64,000 nt of DNA from Vitellaria paradoxa (taxonomy: Eukaryota > Streptophyta > Magnoliopsida > Ericales > Sapotaceae). Below are positions 12,890-25,222 of the stretch, in pieces (the first letter of the stretch is position 1; the number at the start of each line of letters is the position of its first letter). The DNA lies in NCBI GenBank assembly GCA_019916065.1, contig CM034242.1:7002453-7066452 (forward strand), read 5' to 3'. A program made the position numbers and the translations under genes. The notes below the pieces were generated by a model. That model was not told the origin of the DNA, ran no database searches, and saw only the letters and a list, made by a program, of their open reading frames with translations.

Positions 12890-15800
12890 CATCTATACTT
12901 TCACCTCCTTTCCAACTCACCTTCCCCTCATTTACTCTCTCAATTCATTCAAAAAAACCGTCTGGAGATATAATTTTTAATAATTTTTAGTACTTCTATT
13001 AAAAGTTATTAGTTGTAATTTTTACTATATTTGATAAATCAAGTAATAATTTTAGTAAATTTTTATAATATTTGAGTGTTTGATAAAATTTTTGATAATT
13101 TTTGACATTTTTAACAAATTTTGATAACTTCTAGTAACTTTTAACCATTTTAAATAACTTCTCCTCCTTTCTAACTCATCTTCCTCTCATTTACTATCTC
13201 TCAATCCATTCAGAAAACGTTTGGAGACACAATTTTTATATTTTTATTAAAAGTTATTAATTGTAATTTTTTATATATTTGATAAAATAAGTAATAATTT
13301 TAGTAAATTTTTACAATTTTTGAGTGTTTAGTAAAATTTTTGGTAACTTTTGACAAATTTTTAACAACTTTTGATAACTTTTAAGTAACTTTTAATAATT
13401 TTTAAATAGCTTCTCGTAACTTTTGAATTGAAAAGTTAATGTAACAAAATAGGAAAGTGACAAAAGTTAACAGTTTATCAAACACTTAAAAATAAAAAAT
13501 TAATAATACCAAACGCCCCCTCAACCATTTTCTTTTTCTCTCTCTGTCTCTATCAAATTTCAACAGAACTCAATCCATACTCATATTTATTTATATTTTT
13601 ACATCCTGCCCTCTACCTCTCAAATCCTCATCCCCTCCCATTCAAAACACCCATTTAACAAATGTTAAAACTCCGTCTCTAACTTGCAATAATTATTCCA
13701 AGAATTAAGATTCACACTCTTTCTTTCAAAAATAACTAAGGTATTTTGTGTTTAAACTATGGTTTAGTTCTAATCAACATTTTAATATTTTAATATTTTA
13801 TTTTATTGCAATATTATTCATATTTTATTTAGTAACATGAATTTTGGTTGTTTAGAAAATTTGTAATATTTATTTTTATTTAATTTTACTCTCACTCAAT
13901 AAAATTTTTAGGTCCGCTCTTGTTTGTGGGGATCGGATAAATGTAATTTTATTATTAATACTTGTAAAATAAACAATTGATAATAATATATTAAATTTAA
14001 TAAAATTTCCATAATATTCATTACATATATTCATGGATCAATCTTTCGTCGCCATCATTTGCCTCTACCCAGCATGCTTGCAGCAGCAGAGTGAGAATAA
14101 TAATTAAATTTTATTATTCCTTTATTATACTTTATCCAACAATATATAAAAGAATTTTCATTTTATTTTGTTATTACTTCTATAATATGTAAAAAATATA
14201 GTAAGTTAATTATGTCAATAATTAATACTAAAATGACATTTGATATGTATTTTATAATTAAACCATGCATATTTTTTAATATTTAAGTGATATACATTAA
14301 TTTTTTTAGTGGATACGTATACTTTTTATAAATAATATTTAAATGATATACATTAATCTTTTCCCTGTAACCCTCGTTTTTCATAATCTAAATCCTCAGC
14401 GTGCATGCATGTGCCACTTCCCGAAAATAATCTATATTGTGAGTAAATAAGAAATTATATATTTATAAAAAGTACACGTATCTACTTGTTAGAATATTTT
14501 TAAAATATTCTTACATATATCCTATATTAATACATATCATAAATTGATATATATCCTAAATTAGATATCCGAAATTAGTTATAATCCTATTAAGTTTAGA
14601 TTTCTTATTCACCCTATAAATATAGTGTTTCGTTGTACAATATTGTTCATCAATGTTAATACATAATTCTTTTTTTCTTCTTTTATTCTAACATGGTATC
14701 AGAGTTTAAGATTTTCAATCCTGAATAGTTTAAGTCTTTTCTCGATACGATGGCAGCAATCGCTGCCATAACTCTTTTTCTTACTACTAACTCTCGTTTT
14801 TCTTTTCAAGATTCACCACCAATCTTACTATTCCAATCCAGCAACAAACACCGACTAACATTAGTGACCCGCCTCTTTTCAGATTGCTATTACCCTATCC
14901 AGATCACCGCTATTCCTCAAGCCTTATCTACTCTGTCTTCCCGACGGAATTCAGCTTCCACCAGTGCTGCTATTGTCTCAACTCAACCTTGTATGCTGCT
15001 CCTCCAGAAATTCCTTATTCATTGGCTCTCTTTAATTAACTCAAAAAAACTTTGCGCTGCTTGCACGTCAACCAAATTAAAGGTTTAAACCCCCTGTTAG
15101 TCCTTTTTTTTCTTTATTTTTATACTTTTATGCAAACCCAAAACACCGATTCCTCAAATCAAACCCTTATCTAATTCCTTGCAACCCATAAATAATTTCC
15201 TTTATAGAATTTCCCTATAACCCTTCCTTTATTCTCTGTATCGCTTGTTTTTATTTTCTTAATTTATTATCTTTATTGTTTTAATTTACATACTTTTCTT
15301 TTCCAAATTTTCACCCCTCTCTCTCTCTCTCAAAACCAGCAATAAAGGCTCTTATTTCCTAAATCACTCTTGCCTAAATTACCGCTTTCTAATTTACCAT
15401 ATCCCCTAAATACCTCAATTTCCTTTAAAGCATGGAATTTTCCTTTTCCAAGTTTTCCTTACTCTACCACCTTACTTTTCTTCCCTAAAATTTTCAATCC
15501 TCTCAGTTTCTATGTTGAAGACCTAATTGTGCACAACTATAACTTCAACCTTTCAACACACTTCCAGTTGCCTTCAACTTTTCAATGTGCTTCCACGCGT
15601 TTCCTTTTACACGCTTCCATGCCCTTTCAACGTTTCAACGTGCTTCTTCGCGCCTTTTTCATCGCGCTTCCATGCGCCTTTAACTTTTCAACGCGTTTCT
15701 CCACGCCTCCTTCAACGCGTTTTCAAGTGCCTTCAATTTTTCAACGCGCATCTCCGTGCCTCCTTTAACACGTTTTCAAGCGCCTTCAACTTTTCAATGC

Positions 15801-18800
15801 ATTTCTCTGGGCCTCTTTCAACGCATTTCCATATGAACTCCACTACTCAGACTGTTGATTTATTTCCCAAAGCTCTCTCTCTTGGACAGTTTTATGAATT
15901 GGTTTCCAAACTCAATTTGGTCTCTCCTCCTATACCTCCTTGAATTTGCCGAGGGGTGTTAGAATATCTCTAAAATATTCCTATATATATTCTATATTAA
16001 TACATATCCTAAATTAGTTATAATCCTATTAAATTAAGTTTTCTTATTTACTCTATAAATATAGAATTTCGTTATACAATATTGATCATCAATATTAACA
16101 TATAATTATGGGTAAATTTCGCTAACCTCCCCTGAGGTTTCTGACACCAACAGAAACCTCCCCTGAAATTTTTGAAATAACACTGACCTCTCTTCCTTTA
16201 CCAGATAAATTTCACTAACCTCCCCTGAGATTTTTGAATGTGTAAATTTTTTATACAATCATATTCTTTGCATCGAAAACTTTCAAACGAGTATCATTGT
16301 CGCTATTTTTTTGAATTCGTGGGAACGGATTTGAAAAATCGTTCTCACAGTTTGCTACTTTCTAAAAAAAAAATGTCAAAATCAACCCAAAACTACATTT
16401 TATCTCAATTTATCTCACAGTTTGCTACTTTTCAGAAAAAAGACGCCAAAATCAATCCTAAACTATATTTTATCTCAATTTATCTTATTTTTTCTTACTC
16501 CAAACGGGACTTTTACGGGAAAAAATAGATCAGGGGAGGTTAGTGAAATTTATCTGGTAAAGGAAGGGAGGTCAGTGTTATTTCAGAAATTTCAGGAGAG
16601 GTTTCTGTTGGTGTCAGAAACCTCAAGGGGAAGTTAGTGAAATTTACCCTATAATTATTTTCTTCATCTTTCATTCTAACTATACTAAAGAATACTTTTC
16701 TTCAGCCCGTACAACGCGATAAACGAGACCTTTATCTACCAAATTTCTATAAATTAATTAAACGAAATCTTATCGTATCTTAAGATAAAAGACAAATCAT
16801 TTATTGTTTGTTTAATGCGTTTATTTAGCAAGTAGGTCAGTAGGTGTCCAAATATATATATATATATATTCGTTGTGTTACTAGCTGAGGAGTTCGCTGC
16901 ATTGAAAAAGTCCATTACAGAAACTGTAACAAAAAATTAATGATTGAGATTGATTTATATTTAATTTAATGATTTTAATTTAATATAATTAAAATTATTT
17001 TTAAAATAAAAATAAAATTTTAAAAAATTTAATTAAAATACAATAAATACAGAATACCAAATGTTACGTATCATTAAAATGTAAATCAATCTCAATCTTT
17101 TATTTTTTTATTATAGTCCTACATTTTCACTGCAGTCCCCTCAAACTTTTAGTTGGGTCCAATGTGACCAACAATTCATCAACGGACAAAAGCATCAAGC
17201 ATTACATTTATCTTAAATTTTCATAATTAATAAAAAAAAATTCATCAACGGAAATTAGGCAAACGAAAAACATTCCCGAAGACCGACAACGGACAACCCT
17301 TTCGTTGACTCACGAAGCAATCTTTTCTCAATGGAATAGCATGGCTTAACTAGGGGCTGTTTGGATCCCAGAAAAACATAAAAAGAATTTCAACTTTTTT
17401 ATTTTTTTCTGATTTACGTTTCACTTTTACACAATCTTTTATTTTTCTTTTTCTTTTATTTTTTTATTTTTAAGACTAAACACCGCCTTAACAACTATGT
17501 GGTTGTTCCCAACTAGCTTGTTCAACGGCTATTTCAGTGTCCAATCAAACTTTTGACACCTCTTTTGCCTACTTAACTTAATTAATCCAATTTTCATCTT
17601 TGTGTTTTTTTTTTTCTCTAAGCAATTAATTGATGATAAAAAGTTGATGATGAAAGTAACATTAATTTTTCTTTTATAATTTTTGATAATATTTTATAAA
17701 TTCTTTTGATAGAATAGCATTGCATTGTGACTAAATTTTGATTTCTTTAATTTGTTCAAGAATATTTATAAACTTGTCGAGAAGTGTTATTCTTTTATTA
17801 GGATGTATAACGGGTCGAATTTTAAATTCTATTTAGAAATAGTTTGACATATTTGAGCACCAGGTTATTTATTAAATTATTATTATTTTTTAATTATTTT
17901 TTTAAATTTTAATGGGTTACCTGTTAACTTAATTGGCAACACCTATTATTTGCAAGAAATGAATAAGATTCCACCCAATTATATGATCCTTGCGACCCGA
18001 ACCGTTAAACAGCGGATCGAAACGAATCGCAAGTTATTTTGTACACCTTATATTTCAGAAGAGGCTGGTATTGTATAAGTTGTACAGAAGTTAAATATAA
18101 GAATATTATATATTGAATAATTGATTGTTTGCAGAGGTTCTTGCCGTCGGAGTTTGGTATGGACCCGGCACGAATGGGTAATGCTCTCGAACCCGGTAAT
18201 GTTACATTTGATGAGAAGATGAAAGTGAGGCAGGCAATAGAAGAAGCTAAAATACCCTTCACTTACGTGTCCGCTAACTGCTTTGGTGGGTATTTTGCTG
18301 GTAATCTTGCTCAGCTTTCAACTCTGATGCCTCCCAGAGACCAAGTAGGCATATATGGAGATGGTAAAACCAAAGGTACGACTATTTACCGCAATGATAT
18401 ATACATACAGTACAATTACAGACGGGAAATAGAAAATATCGGATAAATTCAAATAATTAAAAAGGGTGAAATTGTTTAGTGCTGTAAATAGTCCGGATTG
18501 ACTTGCGACTTACCCCCATCCGACCTCGATTTGGACCCATCACTCGTGAGCGGACCTACGAAGAGACAAAGGAGGACAAGTGGCTTTCTTTGATTTTTTG
18601 ACATGAAATTATCAAAATATTCTTGATATTTTAGTTTTATTAAAAAATAAAATTAATTCAAAATTAAGATACTTTGATTTTATTAAAAAATTAAGGTCTT
18701 AATTTTTAAGCATAAAAAAATGTACAAGAATCGAACGTAAATGTTTTTTGTAAAATAAAATATATTTTCTCACTAAACTGTTAAATACTTTTGTGTATAA

Positions 18801-21565
18801 TATTAAAAAATATAACATAATAAATATTATAAATAATTAAACTGGACCATAATCATATTTCTTTAAGTAATGAGGGACATTTTTATTAAATCTCAGGTTG
18901 GATCAGCTGAACCATTCAACTAATAAATATATTAAACTGTAAAAAATATATTTATTAGTTTATTATCTAATAATAATTTTATATATCCTTAAAAAGTAGC
19001 GTTGTTTCTGTTTTACAACCCCAACATAACTTATTATTCTCTTTTTAAATGTATTCGGTGCTCTTATGATAAAAATTCTGAATCTGTCCCTGTTGCCACT
19101 CCTCTACTTCCACCTAGATACTTGTACGGCCTGACCTTACCTTACTCAAGTTAGGGCTTGGGCCATTCTGGCTTGACCCAGCCCGACCTAACCGACTGTT
19201 ATACCGTCATCTATCATTTTCCTCCTTTCTATTTTAATAATTTTTTTTTTCATTTTGGAAATAAATGAAAATGTTTTCATTTTTTTCATTTTTGAATTAA
19301 TTCAAGTTATACCTGAATTAAATGTCAAAATTTCAAGCCTGGTTTGTTTAGTTAAACAGGTTGAATTTTTTTTCAAACATGAAAAAGATTTTATTTTTTC
19401 AAAAAAAAAAAAATTAACCTGTTTAACTAAACAGACCAACCTTGGAATTTTGACATTTAGTTCAGTCGTAACTCGAATTAATTCAAAAATTCAAATATCC
19501 CTCAAACTATTCAAAAATGAAAATTTTCATTTTTTTTCGAAAATGAAAAAAAAAATTTAACTTGCTTTACTAAACAAATCAAGCTTGGAATTTTGACATT
19601 TAGTTCAGGCATAGCTCGAATTAATATATTTATATACTATTTTGAATTAATTCGAGCTACGCCTAAACTAAATGTCAAAATTCCAAGACTGATCTGTTTA
19701 GTTAAACATGTTGAATTTTTTTTTTTCATTTTTGAAAAAATGAAGTCAAAATTTTAAGCTTGATTTGTTTAGTAAAGCAAGTTAATTTTTTTTTTTCATT
19801 TTTGAATAGTTTGAGGGATATTTGAATTAATTCGAGCTACGCCTGAACTAAATATTAAAATTCTAAGGCTAATCTGTTTAGTTAAACAGGTTGAATTTTT
19901 TTTTTTTCAAAAAATGAAATTTTTTTCATTTTTGAAAATAATTTCAACCTGTTTAACTAAACAGATCAAGCTTGAAATTTTGACATTTAGTTTAGGCGTA
20001 ACTCGAATTAATTCAAAAATGAAAAAAATGAGAAAAAAAAATTCAAAAATGAAAAAAAAAATCAACTTGTTTTACTAAATAGGCCAAGCTTGAAATTTTG
20101 GCATTTAATTCAGGCATAACACGAATTAATTAAAAGTATATTTTTTATATGAATATATTTATATACTATTTTATTTATATTTTTTGTAAAAATATTTATT
20201 TTAATATTAAACTATTTGATATATCTGGGCTATGTTCACCCTCTGCAGCCCAATGATTGGAGGTTGCATTTCTAGAAACCAGACAATACTTTGGGAGATA
20301 ATTGATAATTCATTTATTGACTTCGTATTAATGCTGGGAGTCTCTTCATATCACGTTAAGCACTAAAGAGCATAAAAAGAAAAAATCCAAAACTATTTTG
20401 TGATACAAAATCAGCTAAGTTAAGGGTGGAATAACAATGGAAGACATTCAATTGTTATTGGCATGAAATCCATAAAACGTTACTTCATGTAGCGACTTCA
20501 GTCAACAAAACGCTAATTCATACAGCGTTTTTAATTGGAGTTTTCAATTGCACTGTAGCACTACTTACGAGAAACACTATTTCAAATAGTGTTTTTAGCT
20601 ATTCAAAAACGCTTTTTGTAATAACGTTTTCATTAACCGTATTCTTACAAATATTTTTAATCAGATTGTTAATACCAAATATTTTTATTAAATAACTGCA
20701 GACCAAAAAAAAAAAAAATCCAATCTTTTGTTTTTTGTCTTCTTGTTTTTTTCCCCCCAGTTTTACACGTAAAATGAACATTATATATTTATATTTTAGC
20801 TAAATTATGTATTTGTGTTCACAGTTATCTATTTGGACGAGGATGATGTCGCGACATATACAATCAAAACGATCGACGATCCTCGTACCCTGAACAAAAC
20901 ATTGTACCTGAGGCCACCAGAAAACATTCTTACTCAAATGCAGTTAGTTGAGAAGTGGGAAAAGCTCTTGGGCAAAAAACTGCACAAGTTTAGCATCTCT
21001 GCCAAAGATTTTCTAGCTTCCATGAAAGGTACGTATGAGAAAAATGGGCATAATTTTGTTGGCTGGTGTGCTTGGAACTTTTACAATTTAACAGATAGAA
21101 AAGAAAAGTGAAGAAAATTATAGTTTATTTATATTTATATTTTTAATAATTAAATAAAATAAATTTAATATATATATGTATATATATTTATATTTTCTTA
21201 CCTTTTCCCTCCCTACTTTTCTTTTCTTTGTACAGGAGAGATTGATATGATTGTGCTATCACAGCCTGTGATATTAATTATGCACCGTTAAACCATTAAA
21301 TTTAAAATTAACGGTCCAGAGATTACTATATCGACACCTCAGAATTCCTTTTCCTTTTGCATCTAAACACAGCCTAACAGTTGTAGATGTATAATTTGCA
21401 GGTTTGGACTTTGCTCAACAAGTAGGAGTGGGGCATTTCTATCACATATTCTATGAGGGCTGCCTCACAAACTTTGAAATAGGAGAAGACGCGGAAGAAG
21501 CTTCGGAGCTCTATCCTGAGGTTCGATACACTCGCATGGATGCATACCTAAAACGCTACCTGTGA
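11069..21565 (+). CDS. PLR: Pinoresinol-lariciresinol reductase-like protein, copy B (complete)
   Basis: Four exons: 11069-11398, 18135-18375, 20825-21028 and 21402-21565, with consistent GT-AG sites and phases, give 939 nt and a 312-aa protein, the usual PLR length. The start ATG opens MAKSKVLIVGGTGYIGRR. The NADPH-binding glycine motif GGTGYIG is at residues 10-16. FLPSEFGMDP is at 112-121. The lysine at 138 in FDEKM matches the catalytic Lys138 described for PLR_Tp1 of Thuja. TYVSANCFGGYF follows. The C terminus is YTRMDAYLKRYL. PLRs carry out two successive NADPH-dependent benzylic ether reductions (pinoresinol to lariciresinol to secoisolariciresinol), in the cytosol. Some relatives reduce only the first step, and enantiospecificity cannot be read here. 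Introns are 6.7, 2.4 and 0.37 kb; the first two carry transposon insertions. Of the three tandem copies, this is the only one both complete and undamaged in the window. Confidence 0.92.
12905..13440. repeat. Two-copy tandem duplication in PLR copy B intron 1
   Basis: Two units of about 260 bp. One begins with ctcctttccaactcacc near 12905, the other with ctcctttctaactcatc near 13163. Both continue through a tctggaga / tttggaga box and the AT-rich text ttttagtaaatttttat. A (CT)n microsatellite (about 12850-12885) lies just before the first unit. Confidence 0.7.
15570..15835 (+). repeat. Pyrimidine-rich tandem repeat inside the LTR element
   Basis: Repeated units of about 53 bp built on gccttcaacttttcaa and ttcaacgcgtttcc (clearest at 15676, 15730 and 15780), with earlier, more diverged units. 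It is CpG-bearing in an otherwise AT-rich intron and strongly strand-asymmetric (C/T on +). It occupies the interior where coding sequence would be in an autonomous element. Confidence 0.65.
16110..16649. mobile_element. Mutator-like MITE nested in the 3' LTR
   Basis: A 540-bp element with terminal inverted repeats of about 120 bp (16110-16230 and 16530-16649). The ends are GGGTAAATTTC and GAAATTTACCC. It is flanked by an exact 9-bp duplication TATAATTAT (16101-16109 and 16650-16658). Long inverted repeats plus a 9-bp target duplication are the Mutator signature. The flanking LTR sequence resumes on the right, so it inserted after the retrotransposon. The interior has no transposase. The repeats contain the motif ctaacctcccctga more than once. 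Confidence 0.9.
18480..19250. repeat. Intron 2 segment shared among PLR copies
   Basis: Non-coding. 18959-19250 is collinear with the left end of the window (1-290) and related to 31985-32330 in copy C, sharing text such as ctaataataattttatatatcc and cctgacct. It supports a common intron 2 ancestor for the three copies. Confidence 0.6.
19296..20132. repeat. Foldback array: eight alternating inverted copies of a ~75-bp unit
   Basis: The unit runs from gaattaattcgagctacgcc through aactaaatgtcaaaatt to ctgtttagttaaacaggttg. Copies lie near 19296(+), 19412(-), 19555(-), 19643(+), 19742(+, partial), 19825(+), 19943(-) and 20060(-). They are separated by A- or T-rich tracts built on tttcatttttgaa. 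The pattern can fold into several long hairpins. It is in intron 2 of PLR copy B and absent from the matching introns of copies A and C, so it arrived after duplication. No transposase is visible. Confidence 0.75.
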
Positions 21566-22542
21566 GATTGAGAATTCTTGTACAACCACAAAGCTTATAA
21601 TATATATATATATATATGGTTTGTCTAGCTTTTTCAAGATAGAATACTAGCCAGTGAAAGTGAGGACTACCTCTACTGCCCCTAGTGTTCGTCACCGGTC
21701 GTGTTATGTCTCACTTTCACAGTGATTTGGGCCTGCCTTGATTTCACCAATTACTACATATATATGAATAAAACACAGGTACTTTTTTTTTTTTTTTTCC
21801 CCTGGCTACTTCTCTCTTGAATGCATAACCATAGAAAATTAAACCCATTTGGTTGTTATTCAACTGATGTAATTTTGATTTTTTGATTTTATTATTATTA
21901 TTATTATACATAAAGTAGCTAGCTATCTTACATGTGCAAAACAAATAACTAAGGATCATTAGTTCAATGCTATATGCATGAATGAGTTATTTTAAAGTAA
22001 AAGCTGCAATTAAAAATCATAGAAGTCAAAACCTTTCAAATTTTAAAGTAAAAACTGCTATTAAACTGTGCCATGCAACAAATAATAATAATAATAATAA
22101 TAATAATAATTTGGTAGAACATGCAAGGACTAGGATTCTTGAAAGCTACCATAAATTTTATTAAAAAAAAATTGAAAGTTATTTGCAGTATTATTTGTAA
22201 CAAAAAATACAACTCAATATAAAGTTTTGATCTTAAGTTAGTTGAAGACGGTATTTCATTTGGATGTATTATCATAGGAGTGACCAGCTGCAACTCTTCT
22301 CCATTATTCAAGACTCAGAATTGACTGTGTTAAAATAAATATTAAGCCCTCACAGGTGAAATTTTACTTGTTAAAAATAAATCAATCAAAATCAATACAG
22401 CACCACGCAACTGAATCTTTCTGACTCTCTAGATCAGGGAGGAAATAATAAACCATTCTAGGAAAATCATTCTCATGATCTCTCTTTAGCTTGCCTAATG
22501 TATGCATCAAATGGAAATAAATATATATGTATTTTTTCAATT
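21566..22542. other. 3' flank of PLR copy B, duplicated from copy A
   Basis: Non-coding, closely similar to 1590-2574. Differences are mostly in (TA)n, (ATT)n and poly-T runs. No gene seen. Confidence 0.7.
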
Positions 22543-22597
22543 CTATAATCTGCATGCAAGTGTTTTGGTTTCCAGAGGTCAGAACCACTTGCGCCAA
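22543..22597 (-). pseudogene. Relic of the MYB-CC gene's last exon, next to PLR copy B
   Basis: Minus-strand match to the last ~17 codons of the MYB-CC gene at 34316-38823. Similarity ends at the same gcgccaa point as the relic at 2575-2627. Here a 2-bp insertion breaks the frame of the remnant. Its equal endpoint shows that both relics derive from one duplication junction. Confidence 0.8.
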
Positions 22598-25222
22598 GGC
22601 CTCGACACTATAGGTCAGTCATAGTAACAAATTTGACATTTAGAAATTATTTGGTGGAATGAAAAATTCGTAATTCGGGAAAATTTGAAAAAAGTATAAA
22701 AAGATCTTGGTGTGACACCTAAATTCGTTAAAAAAATGAAATAATTTGGAAATAATTCGACAAAATATATATCATTAATTTTGTTATGACCTTAACATTT
22801 TTTATCAAATATATTATGTCTATAACTGTAATTACATAGATAAAAAATTATTCAATAGATTATATGCAAAAATAATGAGCCAAAAAAATAGTATGCAATT
22901 TTTTATATCTGTATTTGTCATTAAACATGTGCAAATATAGGTAACTATTTTATGTAAATTTAAAAAGTGCTATAAAAACTATTTTTACTATGTACATAAA
23001 TATAATTATTTATATATTTATATAACATGAGTAGTTGTAAAAGTCTATAATGATATAATATATTTTATTTAATAAATTTAGGTTATAGAAGTACAAATTA
23101 ATTTAACAAACAAATAACAACCAAATATAAAGTCCAAAATTAATTCTGTAAAATTAATATTTTGTTTGCGTGGTTCACTTATTCAGTAATTTGAATATAG
23201 TCAACTGAATACTAAAGATACATATATGTATTGTATTATATCATATATTGTATACATAAATTGTTAATAATTAAAAAATAAATCTAAATTATAATTATAT
23301 ATCATGCATATATTGTTATTAGCTTGCACTTTTTAGTTATTTTATACAATTAGATAATTTTTATTTTTAATAGTGCATTCAAGTTGCAAAAAGAAAAGTT
23401 TGGAGTGACGAGAGATCGGGTAATTTTGTGAATTTATAACAAAATTCGTGGTTATCAAAAAATTATTGTGATATTTTCTTCTTTCTTGCAATCTTAATTG
23501 AGTTTTTAAAATTTCATCAAAATCTCACGAATATATCGAGAGACATTGAAAATCTTGCCAAATTTTGTTAATATGAGGTTAGCAAGAAAAAATAATCTGA
23601 AAATTTTTTCAAAATTTATTGGACCTAAATCGATTCCCAAATCCTAAGATGCAAGATATTTTTTCAAAATTAAGCTATATTTGGATTAGAAAGAGTAACT
23701 TGCAAATCACCGGCACCCCTAAAGATGTTGAAAGAGTGAGCTTTAATGAGTAGAGGCAAAATTGTTCATAGACTACACTTTACATCATTATTATATTTTA
23801 TCCTAACTCTATAAGAACTTGTAAATTTTTTATTTCACTTTACGTCATTATTATATTTTATCCTAACTCTATAAGAACTTGTAAATTTTTTATTTTTACT
23901 TAATTAGTTTATTTTGGAAAATACAAAAAGATTTTTTAGTGTTTTTTTGGTTATGTTCTTGCATGATTTATTATATTGTACACATTTCAATAATATTAGG
24001 TTCAAAATTTTAACCTACATAATTGCCATGATTTTGAATTCCCAAACTAACTTGAAATTTTTGTTTTGTTATTCTTTGTTATTGTGATGTGCAATGTATT
24101 TGCATGAAAAAAAGTGTAGCATATAAAATGTTCATATTGTACAATTAAGTTTGTTTGATTTTTTCTTTTTTTTTTTTACTATTGGTTGCTTTTGAGATAT
24201 TTTGAGTATGTAAAATTATTTGGAAATGACTACCAATAGAACAGAGTGAAGCCATCTTATTAATATGTCGGTTATCAAAATAATTACCCTCTAATTGGGA
24301 AAGACAATATAAGAAAAAAAAAAAACTACATATCCATAAGTGTTTGAAAGCCAGCAAGCCAGTTAGGACAAAAGTTGAGAAGAAAAATAAATATTCAGAT
24401 GCTTTGTGAAAAAAATAAAATTGAAAAATTGTTGAAAATTGTGAATTGGGAGAAATAGTTGAAGAATGTTGAAATTTTTATATTTTCTTTTAATAACAAT
24501 TCTTAGTCCATTAAGAGCATTCGATTATGTACTGTAAAATATTATACATGTTGCACTCAAGCTTTAATTCATATACATCATTAGCATTTGATCACTTGCA
24601 GACTTATGTAAACAACTCGTTACATAAATAGTAAAGTGACTCTTTAAATTCTTAATCATTGTTATTTATGTATGGTAATTAATTTGATTCATTTTTTTTC
24701 ATATGTGTGAGGTTATAGAACTTAGAATGAATTAATCAGAATTATACATTAATACTTCATTTTTTATTTGATATATTTTGGTTAACTATATATACTTGCC
24801 AATTCATATAGAAAAGAGAGAGAAAGGTAGAGGAGAAGAATGGTTGTTCTAGATGATGTGGGAATAGTCCATGTAATTAATATATATTCTTTTTTATTAT
24901 GATGTTGATGGTTACTTGTTTCTTATATGATTGATTGTTATAGGAATAATGTTTACTTGTTTCTTATATGATTGATTGTGATAGGAATATTCTTTCATTT
25001 ATTTTATTTTTTTAGAATGATTCCTTGATGATATTTGGTTTAGTGTGCAGTGTTATAGGTTGATTTTTAGATATGCACAAGTTGAATTGTTCTTGCAGTG
25101 ATTCTGAAACACAAATGTTACACTTGTATTATTGAGTCATAATTTAAAAAAGTGTGATTGTATTTTAATATAGAATTGTCAAGAGGAGATTGTTAAGGAT
25201 TTTATTAGAGTTAACAAATTCA
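22598..25222. repeat. Duplicated intergenic block (partner of 2628-5268)
   Basis: AT-rich and non-coding, collinear with 2628-5268. This copy has two private tandem duplications: a 60-bp unit (23776-23835, repeated at 23836-23895) and a ~41-bp unit near 24910-24990. Confidence 0.75.

Larger units (their letters stand above)
14487..16681 (+). mobile_element. Small non-autonomous LTR retrotransposon (TRIM-like, Copia-type primer site)
   Basis: 5' LTR at 14487-14693 (207 bp), starting TGTTAGAATA and ending TTCTAACA, with an internal ctataaata box. Directly next is the primer-binding site tggtatcagag (14694-14704), complementary to the initiator-Met tRNA 3' end. A purine tract gagggg ends at 15956, immediately before the 3' LTR (from 15957, TGTTAGAATATC). 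The 3' LTR runs to about 16681 and is interrupted by a 540-bp MITE; without it the LTR is about 176 bp. The 5' LTR has about 31 bp more inside. The 1.26-kb interior has no gag-pol; the only moderate ORF (14750-15088) resembles nothing I know. Flanks ctact / atact may be a 5-bp target duplication with one mismatch. It lies in the sense orientation in PLR intron 1. Confidence 0.82.

Noticed and set aside
15370..15943. Two overlapping 130-aa ORFs rich in Phe, Ser and Cys
   Set aside because: Produced by the pyrimidine-rich tandem repeat in the LTR element; both frames stay open only because of composition.
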